From Pseudarthrobacter sp. Fe7 (GTDB lineage Bacteria > Actinomycetota > Actinomycetes > Actinomycetales > Micrococcaceae): a stretch of 64,000 nt of DNA. The stretch covers positions 1,860,001 to 1,924,000 of the forward strand of contig CP099977.1 of NCBI GenBank assembly GCA_024372495.1. Direction: 5' to 3'. A program made the position numbers and the translations under genes. The notes below the pieces were generated by a model. That model was not told the origin of the DNA. It ran no database searches and saw nothing but the letters and a program-made list of their open reading frames with translations. Of the stretch, positions 16,251-26,467 are shown piece by piece (within the stretch, counting starts at the first letter, position 1; each line of letters opens with the position of its first letter).

Positions 16251-17090
16251 ATGGGAATCCGTAAGTACAAGCCGACTACCCCGGGCCGTCGTGGCTCGAG
16301 CGTAGCGGACTTTATCGAAATCACGCGGTCGACGCCGGAAAAGTCGTTGGTACGTCCGCTGCCCAAAAAGGGCGGCCGTAACAACACCGGTAAGATCACC
16401 ACCCGTCACAAGGGTGGTGGACACAAGCGCCAGTACCGTCTGATCGACTTCCGTCGCCACGACAAGGACGGCGTCAACGCCCGCGTTGCTGAAATCGAGT
16501 ACGATCCGAACCGCACGGCTCGCATCGCCCTCCTGCACTACGTTGATGGCACCAAGCGTTACATCATCGCGCCCAACAAGCTCTCCCAGGGTGACGTTGT
16601 TGAGGCAGGTGCCGGTGCTGACATCAAGCCCGGTAACAACCTGCCGCTGCTCAACATCCCGGTGGGTACTGTCATCCACGCAGTTGAACTGCGTCCGGGT
16701 GGCGGCGCCAAGATGGGCCGCTCCGCCGGCGCATCCATCCAGCTTGTTGCCAAGGAAGGCCGCTTCGCCCAGCTGCGCCTGCCTTCCGGTGAAATCCGCA
16801 ACGTTGACGTGCGCTGCCGCGCAACCGTCGGCGAGGTCGGCAACGCCGAGCAGTCGAACATCAACTGGGGCAAGGCCGGCCGTATGCGGTGGAAGGGCGT
16901 TCGCCCGACCGTCCGTGGTGTCGCCATGAACCCGGTTGACCACCCGCACGGTGGTGGTGAGGGTAAGACGTCCGGTGGACGTAACCCCGTCAACCCGAAC
17001 GGTAAGCGTGAAGGCCGCACCCGCCGCCCGAACAAAGAGAGCGACAAGCTTATTGTGCGTCGCCGTCGTACTGGCAAGAACAAGCGATAG
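16251..17090 (+). CDS. rplB: 50S ribosomal protein L2
   Basis: Core large-subunit protein needed for subunit joining and peptidyl transfer; 279 residues, normal. Starts [15 protein letters not shown]. The conserved [16 protein letters not shown] loop carries the functionally important histidine. Preceded by AACGAGGAAA. Intact. Confidence 0.98.
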   Translation: MGIRKYKPTTPGRRGSSVADFIEITRSTPEKSLVRPLPKKGGRNNTGKITTRHKGGGHKRQYRLIDFRRHDKDGVNARVAEIEYDPNRTARIALLHYVDGTKRYIIAPNKLSQGDVVEAGAGADIKPGNNLPLLNIPVGTVIHAVELRPGGGAKMGRSAGASIQLVAKEGRFAQLRLPSGEIRNVDVRCRATVGEVGNAEQSNINWGKAGRMRWKGVRPTVRGVAMNPVDHPHGGGEGKTSGGRNPVNPNGKREGRTRRPNKESDKLIVRRRRTGKNKR

Positions 17091-17102
17091 GAGCCTGGAC
17101 AC

Positions 17103-17384
17103 ATGCCACGCAGCCTGAAAAAAGGTCCTTTCGTCGACCAGCACCTCTTTGTGAAGGTAGCCAGGGAAAACGAAAAGGGCACCAAGAACGTCATCAAGAC
17201 CTGGTCCCGCCGTTCGATGATCATCCCCGACATGCTCGGACACACGATCGCCGTACACGACGGACGCAAGCACATCCCGGTGTTTGTCACTGAGTCGATG
17301 GTCGGGCACAAGCTCGGCGAATTCGCTCCCACGCGGACATTCCGCGGCCATGTCAAGGACGACCGTAAGGGCAAGCGCCGCTAG
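17103..17384 (+). CDS. rpsS: 30S ribosomal protein S19
   Basis: Small-subunit head protein contacting S13; 93 residues. Begins [15 protein letters not shown] and contains [24 protein letters not shown]. Intact and 12 bases after rplB. Confidence 0.98.
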   Translation: MPRSLKKGPFVDQHLFVKVARENEKGTKNVIKTWSRRSMIIPDMLGHTIAVHDGRKHIPVFVTESMVGHKLGEFAPTRTFRGHVKDDRKGKRR

Positions 17385-17422
17385 GCGCCTGCGTTTACGT
17401 CAAAGACGAGAGAAGGAAAGCA

Positions 17423-17788
17423 ATGGAAGCCAAGGCAATTGCGCGCCACATCCGCGTAACGCCTATGAAGGCCCGGCGCGTCGTCAACCTTGTTCGTGGA
17501 TTGCAAGCGAATGAGGCTCTGGCAATTCTGAAGTTTGCCCCGCAGGCAGCTTCGGAGCCGGTATTCAAGGTAGTTCAGTCGGCAATCTCCAACGCCCGGG
17601 TCCTCGCGGACCGCGATGGCGTGGCGTTTGACGAAGGCGACCTCATCATCAGCGAAGCGTTTGTTGATGAAGGCCCGACCATGAAGCGGTTCCAGCCGCG
17701 TGCCCAGGGTCGTGCATTTCAGATCAAGAAGCGCACCAGCCACATCACCGTGGTAGTCGCTACCCCGGAGAAAGAGGAGGCTCGCTAA
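17423..17788 (+). CDS. rplV: 50S ribosomal protein L22
   Basis: Exit-tunnel constriction protein; 121 residues. Contains [20 protein letters not shown] and the [20 protein letters not shown] beta-hairpin. ATG 17423 preceded by GAAGGAAAG. Its TAA is immediately followed by the rpsC GTG. Intact. Confidence 0.97.
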   Translation: MEAKAIARHIRVTPMKARRVVNLVRGLQANEALAILKFAPQAASEPVFKVVQSAISNARVLADRDGVAFDEGDLIISEAFVDEGPTMKRFQPRAQGRAFQIKKRTSHITVVVATPEKEEAR

Positions 17789-18621
17789 GTGGGACAGAAA
17801 GTAAACCCGCACGGGTTCCGACTCGGCATCACCACCGATCACGTATCGCACTGGTTCGCTGACAGCACCAAGGCCGGGCAGCGGTACAAGGACTTCGTTC
17901 GCGAAGACATCCGCATCCGCCAGCTCATGTCCACGGGCATGGAGCGCGCCGGTATCGCCAAGGTCGAGATCGAGCGCACCCGTGACCGTGTCCGCGTGGA
18001 CATCCACACGGCCCGTCCCGGCATCGTCATCGGCCGTCGTGGAGCAGAAGCAGACCGCATCCGCGGCGAGCCTCGAAAAGCTCACCGGCAAGCAGGTCCA
18101 GCTGAACATCCTCGAGGTCAAGAACCCCGAGATGGAAGCGCAGCTTGTGGCCCAGGGCGTTGCAGAGCAGCTGACTTCCCGCGTGGCATTCCGCCGTGCG
18201 ATGAAGAAGGCCATGCAGTCCGCACAGCGTGCAGGTGCCAAGGGTATCCGTATCGCCTGCTCGGGCCGCCTGGGTGGCGCCGAAATGTCCCGCTCGGAGT
18301 TCTACCGCGAAGGCCGTGTGCCCCTGCACACCCTCCGCGCGAACATCGACTACGGCTTCTACGAAGCCAAGACCACCTTCGGCCGCATCGGCGTGAAGGT
18401 CTGGATCTACAAGGGTGACGTTACCGCCAAGGAACTGGCCGCGCAGGCTGCTGCTGCCCCGTCCCGTGGTAGCCGCGGCGAGCGTCCCGGCCGTCCGGGT
18501 GGCGCTGACCGTGGTGACCGCCGCCGTCGCAACGACCGTCCGGCCGCCGACGCAGGCTCCCGCTGCCGAAGCGCCGGCAGTTGAAGCAGCACCTGCTGCT
18601 GCAGAAGGAGGACAGGCTTAA
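17789..18621 (+). CDS. rpsC: 30S ribosomal protein S3
   Basis: mRNA-entry protein with KH domain; GTG start at 17789 directly after rplV. Contains [15 protein letters not shown] and [21 protein letters not shown]. Repaired length is 276 residues, longer than the 233 of E. coli because of a C-terminal low-complexity tail: Arg/Gly-rich, then Ala/Pro/Glu-rich. Two insertions interrupt it: 18068-18074 (GAGCCTC) and 18553-18559 (CAGGCTC). Removing both gives one frame ending EGGQA, with TAA abutting the rplP ATG. Confidence 0.96.
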
Positions 18622-19038
18622 ATGCTTATCCCACGTCGAGTAAAGCACCGTAAGCAGCACCACCCGGGTCGTTCCGGCGCTGCCACGGGCGGCACCGAGG
18701 TCTCGTTCGGCGAGTGGGGTATCCAGGCGCTGAGCCCGGCATACGTCACCAACCGCCAGATCGAATCTGCCCGTATCGCGATGACCCGCCACATCAAGCG
18801 TGGCGGCAAGGTCTGGATCAACATCTACCCGGACCGTCCCCTGACCAAGAAGCCTGCCGAAACCCGCATGGGTTCCGGTAAGGGTTCGCCGGAATGGTGG
18901 GTCTCAAACGTCAAGCCGGGCCGGGTTCTCTTCGAACTCTCCGGTGTCAATGAAGAGGTAGCTCGCGAGGCACTGCGCCTGGCAATCCACAAGCTGCCGT
19001 TGAAGGCACGCATTGTGCGTCGCGAGGGTGGTGAATAG
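18622..19038 (+). CDS. rplP: 50S ribosomal protein L16
   Basis: Large-subunit protein at the tRNA-binding A-site region; 138 residues. Begins [19 protein letters not shown] and contains [19 protein letters not shown] 18622 directly follows the rpsC stop; AGGAGGACAG just upstream lies inside rpsC. Intact. Confidence 0.98.
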   Translation: MLIPRRVKHRKQHHPGRSGAATGGTEVSFGEWGIQALSPAYVTNRQIESARIAMTRHIKRGGKVWINIYPDRPLTKKPAETRMGSGKGSPEWWVSNVKPGRVLFELSGVNEEVAREALRLAIHKLPLKARIVRREGGE

Positions 19039-19040
19039 AA

Positions 19041-19370
19041 ATGGCAGTAGGATCCAAGGATCTGGCTCCCGCACAGCTGGACGGTTTCGACAACGAGCGT
19101 CTCGTTGAAGAACTCCGCAAGGCCAAGGAAGAGCTGTTCAACCTGCGTTTCCAGTCCGCCACCGGACAGCTGGAGAACCACGGCCGCCTGCGTGCAGTAA
19201 AGAAGGACATTGCACGCATCTACACCGTTCTCCGCGAACGCGAGCTGGGCATTCGTGCCGAGGTTGCCGCACCGGTTGTGGAAGCCAAGGAAGAGAAGAA
19301 GTCCAAGAAGGCTTCAACCAAGAAGGCCGACAAGGCTGAAAAGGCTGAGACCGAGGAGGACGCCAAGTGA
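19041..19370 (+). CDS. rpmC: 50S ribosomal protein L29 with extended acidic/lysine-rich tail
   Basis: Tunnel-exit protein; 109 residues against about 63 in E. coli. The core ([31 protein letters not shown]) occupies residues 18-75. The rest is a Lys/Glu/Ala-rich, probably disordered tail. Start ATG 19041, two bases after rplP. Its stop overlaps the rpsQ GTG. Confidence 0.96.
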   Translation: MAVGSKDLAPAQLDGFDNERLVEELRKAKEELFNLRFQSATGQLENHGRLRAVKKDIARIYTVLRERELGIRAEVAAPVVEAKEEKKSKKASTKKADKAEKAETEEDAK

Positions 19371-19672
19371 GTGAAAAGGACCAGAACGTGACCGAAACTG
19401 CTACCGAAGCCAAGGCTGGGCAGCGCGGTTACCGCAAGACCCGTCGCGGTTACGTGGTCTCCGACAAGATGGAAAAGACCATCGTTGTCGAGGTTGAGGA
19501 CCGCGTGAAGCACGCACTGTACGGCAAGGTCATCCGCCGTACCTCCAAGGTCAAGGCACACGACGAAGGGAACACCGCCGGCATCGGCGACCTCGTTGTC
19601 ATTGCCGAGACCCGTCCGCTGTCCGCCACCAAGAACTGGCGGCTCGTGGAAATCCTCGAAAAGGCCAAGTAG
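19367..19672 (+). CDS. rpsQ: 30S ribosomal protein S17
   Basis: Primary 16S rRNA-binding protein; 101 residues with a short polar N-terminal extension. Contains [29 protein letters not shown] 19367 overlaps rpmC by four bases. Last gene of the S10 operon, followed by a terminator hairpin. Intact. Confidence 0.97.
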   Translation: MSEKDQNVTETATEAKAGQRGYRKTRRGYVVSDKMEKTIVVEVEDRVKHALYGKVIRRTSKVKAHDEGNTAGIGDLVVIAETRPLSATKNWRLVEILEKAK

Positions 19673-19688
19673 CACCTGCTGCTGAGCT

Positions 19689-19732
19689 GGAAGCCCCTGT
19701 TCCCGTTCCGGGAGCGGGGGCTTCCTCGTTTA
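19689..19732 (+). terminator. S10 operon terminator
   Basis: GGAAGCCCC at 19689-19697 pairs with GGGGCTTCC ending at 19725, with a further TTCCCG/CGGGAG inner stem, then TCGTTTA. Located 16 bases after the rpsQ stop. Confidence 0.75.
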
Positions 19733-19739
19733 ACCTCCA

Positions 19740-19849
19740 CGTCACGCGAGACAGCTTTTCCCCGCAGCGGACGACGACGGCGCCTGGGCCTGCGGGGGAG
19801 CGGCACCCCGGGCAGGCTGAAAGGCTGTCCTGCGTGACGCCGTCGTCCG
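19740..19849 (+). promoter_or_regulatory. Interlocking inverted repeats in the S10-spc intergenic region
   Basis: Two inverted repeats alternate instead of nesting. Arm 19740-19755 pairs with 19824-19839 (about 14 of 16 positions). Arm 19768-19782 pairs with 19838-19849 (12 bases, with a 3-base bulge). They could form a pseudoknot or two mutually exclusive hairpins upstream of the rplN promoter. Confidence 0.35.
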
Positions 19850-19890
19850 TCTTGCGGCCCGGGGACGGTGGTGATATGGGGCCTGGCGGA

Positions 19891-19904
19891 AAACGTGCTA
19901 GGAT
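19891..19904 (+). promoter_or_regulatory. Candidate spc operon promoter (-10)
   Basis: CGTGCTAGGAT ending at 19904 gives an extended -10 (TGC-TAGGAT), closely resembling CGTGCTAGACT before rpsL. No convincing -35. It implies a leader of roughly 240 bases (19911-20151) before rplN, in which I recognise no known element. Confidence 0.4.
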
Positions 19905-20151
19905 ATTGAGTTTGTATGGCGCCTTCCGCGCGCCATCATCAACCTCGTAAACAAGCGTGCCACAGCATAGTGCCCCTGTGCGCCCGGGATCTATCCCGGA
20001 CCGGGTGGGAGCAACTGCTTCCGGCACGGGCGTTTAGGCCTGGTCTGGCAAAATCCAGGCAGGTCAAGAGACACCCCGATCAACCGTTCCGCAAGGCTCA
20101 TTCCGTAGCAAGACCACGGCCTGAGAACCGGCGCGACGCAAGGAGTAAATA

Positions 20152-20520
20152 GTGATTCAGCAGGAGTCGCGACTGAAGGTCGCCGACAACACGGGTGCTA
20201 AGGAAATCCTTACCATTCGCGTTCTCGGTGGATCTGGCCGTCGCTACGCAGGCATCGGTGACGTCATCGTCGCCACCGTCAAGGATGCAATCCCGGGCGG
20301 CAACGTAAAGAAGGGCGATGTGGTCAAAGCCGTCATCGTCCGTACCAAGAAGGAACGCCGCCGTGCGGATGGTTCCTACATCAAGTTTGACGAGAACGCA
20401 GCTGTGATCCTGAAGAACGACGGTGACCCCCGCGGTACCCGTATCTTCGGACCGGTTGGTCGTGAACTGCGTGACAAGAAGTTCATGAAGATCGTTTCTC
20501 TGGCTCCGGAGGTGCTCTAG
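20152..20520 (+). CDS. rplN: 50S ribosomal protein L14
   Basis: First gene of the spc operon; 122 residues. GTG 20152 preceded by AAGGAG. Begins [20 protein letters not shown] and contains [17 protein letters not shown] sequence ([16 protein letters not shown]). Forms an inter-subunit bridge and binds the silencing factor RsfS in other bacteria. Intact. Confidence 0.98.
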   Translation: MIQQESRLKVADNTGAKEILTIRVLGGSGRRYAGIGDVIVATVKDAIPGGNVKKGDVVKAVIVRTKKERRRADGSYIKFDENAAVILKNDGDPRGTRIFGPVGRELRDKKFMKIVSLAPEVL

Positions 20521-20523
20521 TCC

Positions 20524-20886
20524 ATGGCTGCAAAGATCAAGAAGGGTGACCTGGTTCAGGTCATCACTGGCGCCAAGGCTGAGCGCGGCGGCGACCGCGG
20601 CAAGCAGGGCAAGGTTCTGCGCGTATTCACCGACACCAACCGCGTGCTGGTTGAGGGTATCAACCGCGTCACCAAGCACACCCGTGTTGGACAGTCGCAG
20701 CGCGGCACCAAGACCGGCGGCATCGAGGTTGTAGAGGCCCCGATCCACATTTCCAACGTGGCCCTGGTTGATCCGTCGACCAAGAAGCCGACCCGCGTGG
20801 GCTTCCGCCTCGACACTGTGGAGAAGAACGGTGTCAAGAAGACCGTCCGCATCCGCGTGTCCAAGAGCTCCGGGAAGGACATCTAA
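20524..20886 (+). CDS. rplX: 50S ribosomal protein L24
   Basis: Early assembly protein of the large subunit with a KOW motif ([21 protein letters not shown]); 120 residues. Starts ATG 20524, three bases after rplN. Its TAA overlaps the rplE ATG by one base. Intact. Confidence 0.97.
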   Translation: MAAKIKKGDLVQVITGAKAERGGDRGKQGKVLRVFTDTNRVLVEGINRVTKHTRVGQSQRGTKTGGIEVVEAPIHISNVALVDPSTKKPTRVGFRLDTVEKNGVKKTVRIRVSKSSGKDI

Positions 20887-21467
20887 TGACTGAGACTCTC
20901 GAGACTCCGGCAACGAAGATCGTTCCTCGTCTGAAGACCAAGTACGCCGAATCCATCAAGGCAACGCTCCAGGATGAATTCAAGTACGAGAACGTGAACC
21001 AGGTACCCCGTCTGGTGAAGGTTGTTGTGAACATGGGTGTTGGAGATGCCGCCAAGGACTCCAAGCTGATCGACGGCGCTGTCCGCGACCTGACCCAGAT
21101 CACCGGCCAGAAGCCGCAGGTTACCAAGGCCCGCAAGTCGATCGCACAGTTCAAGCTGCGCGAAGGCATGCCCATCGGTGCACACGCAACCCTGCGTGGC
21201 GACCGCATGTGGGAATTCGTGGACCGCCTGGTCACCCTGGCCCTGCCCCGTATCCGCGACTTCCGCGGCCTCAGCGGCAAGCAGTTCGATGGCAACGGCA
21301 ACTACACCTTCGGTCTGACCGAGCAGGTTATGTTCCACGAAATCGACCAGGACAAGATCGACCGCGTCCGCGGTATGGACATCACGGTTGTCACCACTGC
21401 CAAGACCGATGACGAAGGCCGCGCGCTGCTCAAAGCGCTTGGTTTCCCGTTCAAAACCGAAGCTTAA
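20886..21467 (+). CDS. rplE: 50S ribosomal protein L5
   Basis: 5S rRNA-binding protein of the central protuberance; 193 residues. Contains [20 protein letters not shown] and [20 protein letters not shown]. Start overlaps the rplX stop. The 82 bases after it hold no gene; an S14 gene often found at this point is absent. Confidence 0.98.
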   Translation: MTETLETPATKIVPRLKTKYAESIKATLQDEFKYENVNQVPRLVKVVVNMGVGDAAKDSKLIDGAVRDLTQITGQKPQVTKARKSIAQFKLREGMPIGAHATLRGDRMWEFVDRLVTLALPRIRDFRGLSGKQFDGNGNYTFGLTEQVMFHEIDQDKIDRVRGMDITVVTTAKTDDEGRALLKALGFPFKTEA

Positions 21468-21549
21468 TTAACTACGTAAAAGGTCCGGCCGCTCCGCTCC
21501 CCAAGGGACAAAACGGCGGAAACCGTTATGAGGAAGGGCATGAGCCCAC

Positions 21550-21948
21550 ATGACAATGACAGATCCTGTCGCAGATATGCTTACGCGCCTGCGTAACGCA
21601 AACTCGGCATACCACGACTCCGTGTCTATGCCTTACAGCAAGCTCAAGGCACGCGTTGCCGACATCCTCAAGGCCGAAGGCTTCATCGCCGGCTGGAAGG
21701 AAGAGGACGCCGAGGTTGGCAAGAAGCTGACCCTGGACCTCAAGTTCGGTCCGAACCGCGAGCGTTCCATCGCCGGTGTACGCCGCATCTCCAAGCCGGG
21801 TCTCCGCGTTTACGCGAAGTCCACCAACCTCCCGCACGTGCTCGGTGGCCTGGGTATCGCTATCCTGTCCACCTCTTCCGGCCTCCTGACTGACAAGCAG
21901 GCCGGCAAGAAGGGCGTGGGCGGCGAAGTCCTCGCGTACGTCTGGTAA
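21550..21948 (+). CDS. rpsH: 30S ribosomal protein S8
   Basis: Central-domain 16S rRNA binder; 132 residues. Begins [18 protein letters not shown] and ends [26 protein letters not shown] ([11 protein letters not shown]). ATG 21550; an earlier purine-rich GAGGAAGG supports initiation. In E. coli S8 represses the spc operon by binding its own mRNA; no such site was recognised here. Intact. Confidence 0.97.
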   Translation: MTMTDPVADMLTRLRNANSAYHDSVSMPYSKLKARVADILKAEGFIAGWKEEDAEVGKKLTLDLKFGPNRERSIAGVRRISKPGLRVYAKSTNLPHVLGGLGIAILSTSSGLLTDKQAGKKGVGGEVLAYVW

Positions 21949-21966
21949 CGGGAAAGGAAGAGAATA

Positions 21967-22503
21967 ATGTCACGTATTGGACGTCTCCCCATCACCGTTC
22001 CTGCCGGCGTTGAGGTCAAGGTTGACGGCTCTGTCGTCAGCGTCAAGGGTTCCAAGGGGGAGCTGAGCCACACTGTGGCCAGCCCCATCGAGGTTGCCCT
22101 GGACGAGAACACCCTGACCGTCAGCCGCCCGAACGACGAGCGCGCCTCCCGTTCGCTTCACGGCCTGACCCGCACCCTGATCGCCAACATGATCCAGGGC
22201 GTCACCGCAGGCTACGAGAAGAAGCTTGAAATCGTCGGTACCGGTTACCGCGTTCAGGCCAAGGGATCTGACCTTGAGTTCGCTCTTGGCTACAGCCACC
22301 CGGTCAACGTTTCGGCTCCGGCCGGCATCACCTTTGCAGTAGAGGGACCGACCAAGCTCTCTGTCTCAGGTATCAACAAGCAGCAGGTCGGCGAGGTTGC
22401 TGCCAACATTCGCAAGCTGCGGAAGCCTGACCCGTACAAGGGCAAGGGCATCCGTTACGCCGGCGAAGTCATCCGCCGCAAGGTCGGAAAGGCTGGTAAG
22501 TAA
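21967..22503 (+). CDS. rplF: 50S ribosomal protein L6
   Basis: Protein near the GTPase-factor binding site; 178 residues, two duplicated domains. Contains [17 protein letters not shown] and [23 protein letters not shown] 21967 preceded by GGAAAGGAAG. Intact. Confidence 0.98.
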   Translation: MSRIGRLPITVPAGVEVKVDGSVVSVKGSKGELSHTVASPIEVALDENTLTVSRPNDERASRSLHGLTRTLIANMIQGVTAGYEKKLEIVGTGYRVQAKGSDLEFALGYSHPVNVSAPAGITFAVEGPTKLSVSGINKQQVGEVAANIRKLRKPDPYKGKGIRYAGEVIRRKVGKAGK

Positions 22504-22505
22504 CC

Positions 22506-22888
22506 ATGGCCATCTCCATTAACAAGAAGCGTACGAACAAGAGCAAGGCTGCTGGTCGCAGCCGCCGCCAGCTTCGTATCCGCAAGCGCATTTCCGGAAC
22601 TGCTGTCCGCCCCCGCCTGGTGGTCAACCGCTCCGCACGCCACGTATTTGTCCAGGTTGTCGATGACACCATTGGCCAGACCGTAGCAAGCGCGTCCACC
22701 CTGGAAGCTGACCTTCGTGCATTCGAAGGAGACAAGACTGCCAAGGCCAAGCGCGTCGGCGAGCCGTTGCCGAACGTGCCAAGGCTGCCGGCGTCGAGGC
22801 TGTTGTGTTCGACCGTGGTGGTAACAAGTACCACGGCCGGATTGCCGCCGTCGCTGACGGTGCACGCGAAGGTGGGCTGTCACTGTGA
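22506..22888 (+). CDS. rplR: 50S ribosomal protein L18
   Basis: 5S rRNA-binding protein. Starts ATG 22506, two bases after rplF. One base is missing at 22761-22767 (GAGCCG where GAGCTCG is expected), which separates KTAKAKRVG from [40 protein letters not shown]. Repaired length is 127 residues, standard. The TGA at 22886-22888 overlaps the rpsE GTG. Confidence 0.95.
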
Positions 22889-23600
22889 CCGAAGCAAACA
22901 AGGAAAAGGACACTGTGTCTGCAGATCAGAAGGCCCCCGAAGCCGCAGCTGCTGAGACCACTGCCCCCGCTGCCGACGACCGCCGTGGTGGCGCCCGTCG
23001 TGGCGAGCGTGGCGACCGTGGCCAGGGCCGCGGCGACCGCGGTGGCCGTGGTGGCCGCGACGGTGGCCGTGAAGCCGAGAAGAACCAGTTCGTAGAGCGC
23101 GTTGTCACCATCAACCGCGTTTCCAAGGTCGTCAAGGGTGGTCGTCGCTTCAGCTTCACCGCACTGGTCGTCGTTGGTGACGGTAACGGCATGGTCGGCG
23201 TGGGCTACGGCAAGGCCAAGGAAGTTCCCGCTGCTATCGCCAAGGGCGTTGAAGAGGCCAAGAAGTCCTTCTTCCGCGTTCCGCGCGTTGGCAACACCAT
23301 CCCGCACCGCGTTCAGGGTGAAGCCGCTGCCGGCGTCGTAATGCTGCGTCCGGCCTCCGCCGGTACCGGTGTTATCGCCGGTGGTCCGGTCCGTGCAGTA
23401 CTGGAGTGCGTGGGCATCCACGACATCCTCTCCAAGTCGCTCGGTTCCTCCAACGCCATCAACATCGTTCACGCGACCGTTGATGCCCTGAAGCGCCTCG
23501 AAGAGCCGGCAGCAGTGGCAGCACGCCGCGGCCTGCCGCTGGACGAGATCGCCCCCCGGCACTGGTGAAGGCCCTCCTGGCTCCGAAGGCAGGTGTTTAG
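22885..23600 (+). CDS. rpsE: 30S ribosomal protein S5 with RGG-rich N-terminal extension
   Basis: Fidelity protein at the mRNA entry site. GTG 22885 overlaps rplR. Residues about 10-60 are a low-complexity extension with Ala/Glu then Arg/Gly/Asp repeats; the S5 core ([31 protein letters not shown]) follows. Repaired length is about 238 residues against 166 in E. coli. One C is probably missing from the C-run at 23552-23557; restoring it gives the ending [16 protein letters not shown] and stop TAG 23598-23600. Confidence 0.95.
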
Positions 23601-23602
23601 TC

Positions 23603-23809
23603 ATGGCTAAGAACCTGGTTCCCTCCGACGCTCAGTTGGAAATCACTCAGATCAAGTCCGCCATTGGCGGCAAGCAGAACCAGCGCGACACCCTGCGGTC
23701 CCTCGGCCTGAAGCGGATCGGACACACCGTTGTCCGCACCGCCGACGCCGTGACCGTTGGAATGCTCAACACGGTTCCGCACCTGGTAAAGGTAGAGGAG
23801 GCGAAGTAA
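23603..23809 (+). CDS. rpmD: 50S ribosomal protein L30
   Basis: 68 residues, standard length. Contains [25 protein letters not shown] and [24 protein letters not shown]. Two bases after rpsE and directly followed by rplO. Intact. Confidence 0.97.
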   Translation: MAKNLVPSDAQLEITQIKSAIGGKQNQRDTLRSLGLKRIGHTVVRTADAVTVGMLNTVPHLVKVEEAK

Positions 23810-24295
23810 ATGGCAGAGAACACTGCTGATAAGGCACAGGCTGCTGAGAAGCAGAACGCCCTGAAGGTTCACCACCTGCGTCCCGCTCCGGGTGCCAAGA
23901 CCGCCAAGACCCGTGTGGGTCGTGGTGAGGCATCCAAGGGTAAGACCGCCGGTCGCGGTACCAAGGGTACGGCTGCCCGCTACCAGATCAAGGCTGGCTT
24001 TGCCGGCGGCCAGCTGCCGCTGCACATGCGCCTGCCCAAGCTGCGTGGCTTCAAGAACCCGTTCCGGGTTGAGTTCCAGGTTGTAAACCTGGACAAGCTC
24101 AACGAGCTGTTCCCGGAAGGTGGCGCAGTCACCGTGGAGAACCTGGTCGAAAAGGGTGCCGTTCGCAAGAACCAGCCCGTCAAGGTGCTGGGCACCGGCG
24201 ACATCACCGTCAAGGTTGACGTCACCGTCCACGCATTCTCGGCCAGCGCCGCTGAAAAGATTGCTGCAGCAGGCGGAAGCACCACCGCCCTCTAG
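23810..24295 (+). CDS. rplO: 50S ribosomal protein L15
   Basis: Large-subunit assembly protein; 161 residues with a short Ala/Lys-rich N-terminal extension before [39 protein letters not shown] 23810 abuts the rpmD stop; GGAGG lies just upstream. Last gene of the spc block, ending before a terminator. Intact. Confidence 0.97.
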   Translation: MAENTADKAQAAEKQNALKVHHLRPAPGAKTAKTRVGRGEASKGKTAGRGTKGTAARYQIKAGFAGGQLPLHMRLPKLRGFKNPFRVEFQVVNLDKLNELFPEGGAVTVENLVEKGAVRKNQPVKVLGTGDITVKVDVTVHAFSASAAEKIAAAGGSTTAL

Positions 24296-24315
24296 AGGGA
24301 CGGCGCCAGCTGTTG

Positions 24316-24362
24316 AACTCCCGGCATCCGTGGGCTTTGGCCCCGGATGCCGGGAGTTTTTC
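24316..24362 (+). terminator. spc operon terminator
   Basis: AACTCCCGGCATCCG pairs with CGGATGCCGGGAGTT across a 14-base loop, followed by TTTTCAT. A strong intrinsic terminator 20 bases after rplO. Confidence 0.88.
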
Positions 24363-24415
24363 ATATCCGCCGGGCGATTAATTCCCGCCATCCGGCGCAT
24401 GGAGCCGGAGCCGGA

Positions 24416-24446
24416 TTGTTCGCATGGCGCGTGGAACCGTTAGACT
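24416..24446 (+). promoter_or_regulatory. Candidate secY-adk promoter
   Basis: TTGTTC at 24416-24421 and TAGACT at 24441-24446, spacer 19. Located after the spc terminator and about 55 bases before the secY TTG. Confidence 0.5.
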
Positions 24447-24506
24447 CGGATGTCGGGATCTATCGATTCCCCTCACCCCACCCTTATTGACACCACAGGA
24501 GGACGC

Positions 24507-25818
24507 TTGCTTAGCGCATTTGGCCGGGCCTTTCGCACGCCTGATCTGCGACGCAAGTTGTTGTTCACGCTGGGAATCATCACCATATTCCGCTTGGGTG
24601 CTTTCATTCCCTCGCCAGGTGTGAACTACCAGAATGTCCAGCAATGCTTGCATAACGGTCAGACTGCCGGCGGGCTGTACCAGCTCGTCAACCTCTTCAG
24701 CGGCGGCGCGTTGCTCCAGGTGTCGATCTTCGCCTTGGGCATCATGCCCTACATCACCGCCAGCATCATCGTGCAGTTGCTCCGGGTGGTCATTCCCCGG
24801 TTCCAGGAGCTCTACGATGAGGGCGCGTCGGGCCAGTCCAAGCTGACCCAGTACACCCGCTACCTGACCATCGCGCTGGGGCTGTTGAACGCAACCACCC
24901 TGGTGTCCCTGGCCCGCTCCGGGCAGCTGCTTCCCGGCTGCCAGCTGCCGGTCATCCCGGACTCCAGCATTATCACCACCATCCTGATCATCATCACGCT
25001 CACGGCCGGCACCGGCCTGATCATGTGGATGGGCGAGCCTCGTCACGGAGAAGGGCGTGGGCAACGGCATGTCGCTGCTCATCTTCACCTCCATCGCTGC
25101 CCAGTTCCCCACTTCGCTGGGTGCCATCTGGACCTCGCAGGGACCGGGAACCTTCTTCCTCGTCCTGGTAGTTGGCCTCCTGACCGTCGCACTGGTGGTC
25201 TTCGTCGAACAGTCGCAGCGCCGCATACCGGTGCAGTACGCCAAGCGCATGATCGGCCGGCGCACCGTGGGCGGCACCAGCACCTACATCCCCATCAAGG
25301 TGAACATGGCCGGTGTCATTCCGGTGATCTTCGCTTCCTCCATGCTCTACATTCCCGGGCTGCTCGCGCAGTTCAACCAGCCCCGGAACGGCGAGCCAAT
25401 GCAACCGTGGGTTGAATGGATCAACAACAACCTCACCCGCGGTGACCACCCGATCTATATGGCGGTTTACTTCCTCCTGATCGTGTTCTTCACCTACTTC
25501 TATGTCGCGATTACCTTCAACCCTGAAGAAGTCTCAGACAACATGAAGAAGTACGGCGGCTTCATTCCAGGTATCCGCGCCGGCAGGCCGACCGCTGACT
25601 ACCTGCAGTACGTGCTCTCACGGATCACCCTGCCCGGCGCCCTCTACCTGGGCATCGTGGCACTGATTCCGCTGGTGGCACTAGTGCTGATCAACGCAAA
25701 CCAGAACTTCCCGTTCGGTGGCACCTCGATCCTGATCATGGTGGGCGTTGGATTGGAGACCGTAAAGCAGATTGATGCGCAGCTACAACAACGTCACTAC
25801 GAAGGGCTTTTGCGATGA
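24507..25818 (+). CDS. secY: Preprotein translocase subunit SecY
   Basis: Channel subunit of the Sec export translocon, ten membrane helices. I chose TTG 24507 (product MLSAFGRAFRTPDLRRKLLF), preceded by AGGAGG four bases upstream. The in-frame ATG 24450 would overlap the promoter and add an unusual leader. Conserved blocks: IFRLGAFIPSPGV, IMPYITASIIVQLL and GFIPGIRAGRPTADYL. One extra base at 25035-25041 (GAGCCTC for GAGCTC, in WMGELVTEKGVGNGMSL) breaks it. Repaired length is 436. The stop overlaps the adk ATG. Confidence 0.95.
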
Positions 25819-26393
25819 CGAGAATGCTGATTATTGGACCTCCCGGTTCCGGAAAAGGAACACAGGCGGAGCGGATTTCGGAACGCCTCGGCGTTGTGGC
25901 CATCTCCACCGGAGACATCTTCCGGGCCAACGTGAAGGGTGAAACCCCGCTGGGCCTCGAAGCCAAGAAGTACATGGACAACGGTGACTTCGTTCCGGAC
26001 AGCGTGACCAACAAGATGGTCCGCGACCGCCTGAACGAGTCCGATGTCGAGAACGGCTTCCTGCTGGACGGCTACCCGCGCACAACCGCGCAGGTGGACT
26101 ACCTTGACGAGATCCTCGCCGACGGCGACGAGAAGCTCGACGTGGTCCTGCAGCTGACTGCCGACGACGAGGAACTGGTACACCGCCTCCTGGGCCGCGC
26201 CAAGGAAACGGGCCGGAGCGACGACAACGAAGCCGTCATCCGCCACCGCCTTGACCTGTACCACGAGCAGACCGAAGCCGTGGTGGCGAAGTACGCCGAC
26301 CGCGGCATCCTCACCAGGGTTGACGGGATCGGTCCCATCGACGAAGTGACCAACCGCGTGATGCAGGCCATCAAGGCCGCACAGGCAGCCTGA
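25815..26393 (+). CDS. adk: Adenylate kinase
   Basis: Converts ATP + AMP to 2 ADP; cytoplasmic. 192 residues, the short actinobacterial form without a zinc-type lid. P-loop GPPGSGKGTQAERIS, AMP-site STGDIFRAN and the GFLLDGYPRT motif are present. ATG 25815 overlaps the secY stop by four bases, so the pair is coupled. Intact. Confidence 0.97.
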   Translation: MTRMLIIGPPGSGKGTQAERISERLGVVAISTGDIFRANVKGETPLGLEAKKYMDNGDFVPDSVTNKMVRDRLNESDVENGFLLDGYPRTTAQVDYLDEILADGDEKLDVVLQLTADDEELVHRLLGRAKETGRSDDNEAVIRHRLDLYHEQTEAVVAKYADRGILTRVDGIGPIDEVTNRVMQAIKAAQAA

Positions 26394-26414
26394 CCACCGG
26401 CGCCCGGTTATATC

Positions 26415-26450
26415 GAGGCTCCTCCCGGCATCCGGGAGGAGCCTCATCCA
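26415..26450 (+). terminator. adk terminator
   Basis: GAGGCTCCTCCCGG, three-base loop, perfect 14-bp complement, then ATCCATTTT. It separates secY-adk from map, although map's ribosome-binding site starts only 7 bases later. Confidence 0.8.
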
Positions 26451-26467
26451 TTTTGAAAGGAAACAAC

